NCBI GenBank assembly: GCA_029857975.1
Contig: JAOUFX010000253.1
Span: 1 to 5,618 of the forward strand
Direction of reading: 5' to 3'
Source: Deltaproteobacteria bacterium
GTDB lineage: Bacteria > Desulfobacterota > SM23-61
DNA length: 5,618 nt
Shown: positions 4,908 through 5,618 of the stretch, piece after piece
Layout: each line of letters starts with the position of its first letter
How positions within the stretch are numbered: the stretch's first letter is position 1
The notes under the pieces: model-generated
What the model saw: only the letters and a program-made list of their open reading frames with translations
Database searches by the model: none
What the model was told of the DNA's origin: nothing
Made by a program: the position numbers and the translations under genes

Positions 4908-5618
4908 GCAAACACCCGACGATCGGCTTTCCGTAAAAACACTTGGTCCGACTCCTGCTGCTCCGCAAGTGAAAAGCTTTAAATGCCCGAGCTGCAGCAA
5001 TCCTCTGACGGTTCGCGGTATGGAGCAGACGGAAAGCATTGCCTGCGAAGCCTGCGGGTCCATCATCGATCTAACCGACGAAAATTTTCGTATTCTTTCC
5101 ACCTTTCAGTCCAAAATTAAATATAAACCCTTGATCCCCTTGGGAAGGCGGGGGAAGGTGAAGGGGGATTTATGGGAAGTGATCGGCTACCTGCGCCGGG
5201 CCATCACGGTTGAAGGGGTGGATTACGAATGGAGCGAATATCTCCTTTTCAACCCCTACAAGGGATTTCGCTGGCTCTCTGAATACAATGGCCACTGGAA
5301 TCTTGTAAAGACCACCACCCATCTCCCCAAAGCGAAAGAAGAGGGAACAAGGGAGGTGGTTAGATATTTGGACCAGACCTTTCGGCATTTTCAAACGGCT
5401 GAGGCCCGAGTCGTGTATGTGGTTGGAGAATTCTACTGGAAAGTGCAGGCGGGAGAAAAGTGCCAGGTTTCGGATTATATTGCCCCTCCCTTGATTCTGA
5501 GCCGGGAAAAGACCGACCAGGAGGTCATCTGGTTAATCGGCGAATATCTCCAACCGGAAACCCTCTGGAAAGCTTTTCACCCCGGCGCGGCCATACCCCC
5601 CCGCATTGGCGTGGCCCC
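4897..5618 (+). CDS. Zinc-ribbon DUF4178 protein (second of the pair), 3' end outside window
   Basis: The open frame runs from ATG 4897 off the right edge, 240 codons without a stop. A charged, proline-containing tail (1-27) precedes a zinc ribbon with Cys30-x2-Cys33 (KCPSCS) and Cys50-x2-Cys53 (CEACGS). The DUF4178 domain follows, with KGDLWEVIGYLRRAITVEGV (89-108), YEWSEYLLFNPYKGFRWL (110-127) and EYNGHWNLV (129-137), then FYWKVQAGEK (179-188) and DYIAPPLILSRE (193-204). The last part, near EVIWLIGEYLQPETLWKAF, may lead to a further region outside the window. The start overlaps the end of the previous gene (ATGGATGGTAA), with GAGAG (4886-4890) six bases upstream; an alternative reading of the initiation site is possible but the overlap is typical of coupling. 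Its domain order resembles its neighbour's but the sequences are clearly diverged, so this is not a recent duplication. Function unknown. Confidence 0.85.
   Translation, partial: MDGKQTPDDRLSVKTLGPTPAAPQVKSFKCPSCSNPLTVRGMEQTESIACEACGSIIDLTDENFRILSTFQSKIKYKPLIPLGRRGKVKGDLWEVIGYLRRAITVEGVDYEWSEYLLFNPYKGFRWLSEYNGHWNLVKTTTHLPKAKEEGTREVVRYLDQTFRHFQTAEARVVYVVGEFYWKVQAGEKCQVSDYIAPPLILSREKTDQEVIWLIGEYLQPETLWKAFHPGAAIPPRIGVA

Noticed and set aside
4480..4968. 162-codon minus-strand frame across the two DUF4178 genes
   Set aside because: It is antisense to two genes with zinc ribbons and DUF4178 motifs; the Arg/Pro-rich translation is typical of a GC-rich shadow frame.
1..5618. CRISPR array, transposase or integrase gene, toxin-antitoxin pair, rRNA
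   Set aside because: I saw no regularly spaced direct repeats, no recombinase motifs and no rRNA-like segments in the window.

Overview
The window looks like bacterial chromosome, probably from the deltaproteobacterial / Desulfobacterota group. This placement rests on protein flavour only: a soluble GAF-type sensor kinase, a stand-alone LUD-domain protein, a small HD-domain protein, and a class-I prokaryotic AdoMet decarboxylase next to DUF4178 proteins. No marker gene settles the lineage. All genes read on the + strand.

Left part (1-1856): the 3' portion of a soluble sensor histidine kinase gene with two GAF-type domains, a DesK/NarX-like HisKA_3 domain and an HATPase domain. Its reading frame is open to the left edge, so the true start lies outside. 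No response regulator is visible. About 60 bases after its stop lies the 3' half of a class II tRNA-Leu (anticodon CAA), running from the anticodon loop through the long variable arm and T arm to the acceptor 3' strand, with no 5' half. This is the usual scar where a tyrosine-recombinase element has integrated into a tRNA gene. By its polarity the element would lie to the left and contain the kinase. By spot counts the kinase is also more AT-rich than the genes further right.

Middle (1912-3585): about 290 bases without a gene follow, ending in a good sigma70-like promoter and a strong Shine-Dalgarno. Then come a LUD-domain protein with a C-terminal four-cysteine cluster, a 160-base gap with a hairpin, and an HD-domain putative phosphohydrolase.

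Right part (3586-5618): S-adenosylmethionine decarboxylase (speD), best started at a TTG at 3661 so that its catalytic residues number Ser63, His68 and Cys83. Next is a 240-base imperfect inverted-repeat element containing a C-rich/G-rich hairpin with quadruplex potential on both strands. Two overlapping genes follow for zinc-ribbon plus DUF4178 proteins, the second cut by the window edge. SpeD makes decarboxylated AdoMet, the aminopropyl donor for polyamines. Its position beside tandem DUF4178 genes suggests a polyamine- or AdoMet-linked module of unknown function that probably continues to the right. This is the most promising candidate here for a little-characterised system.
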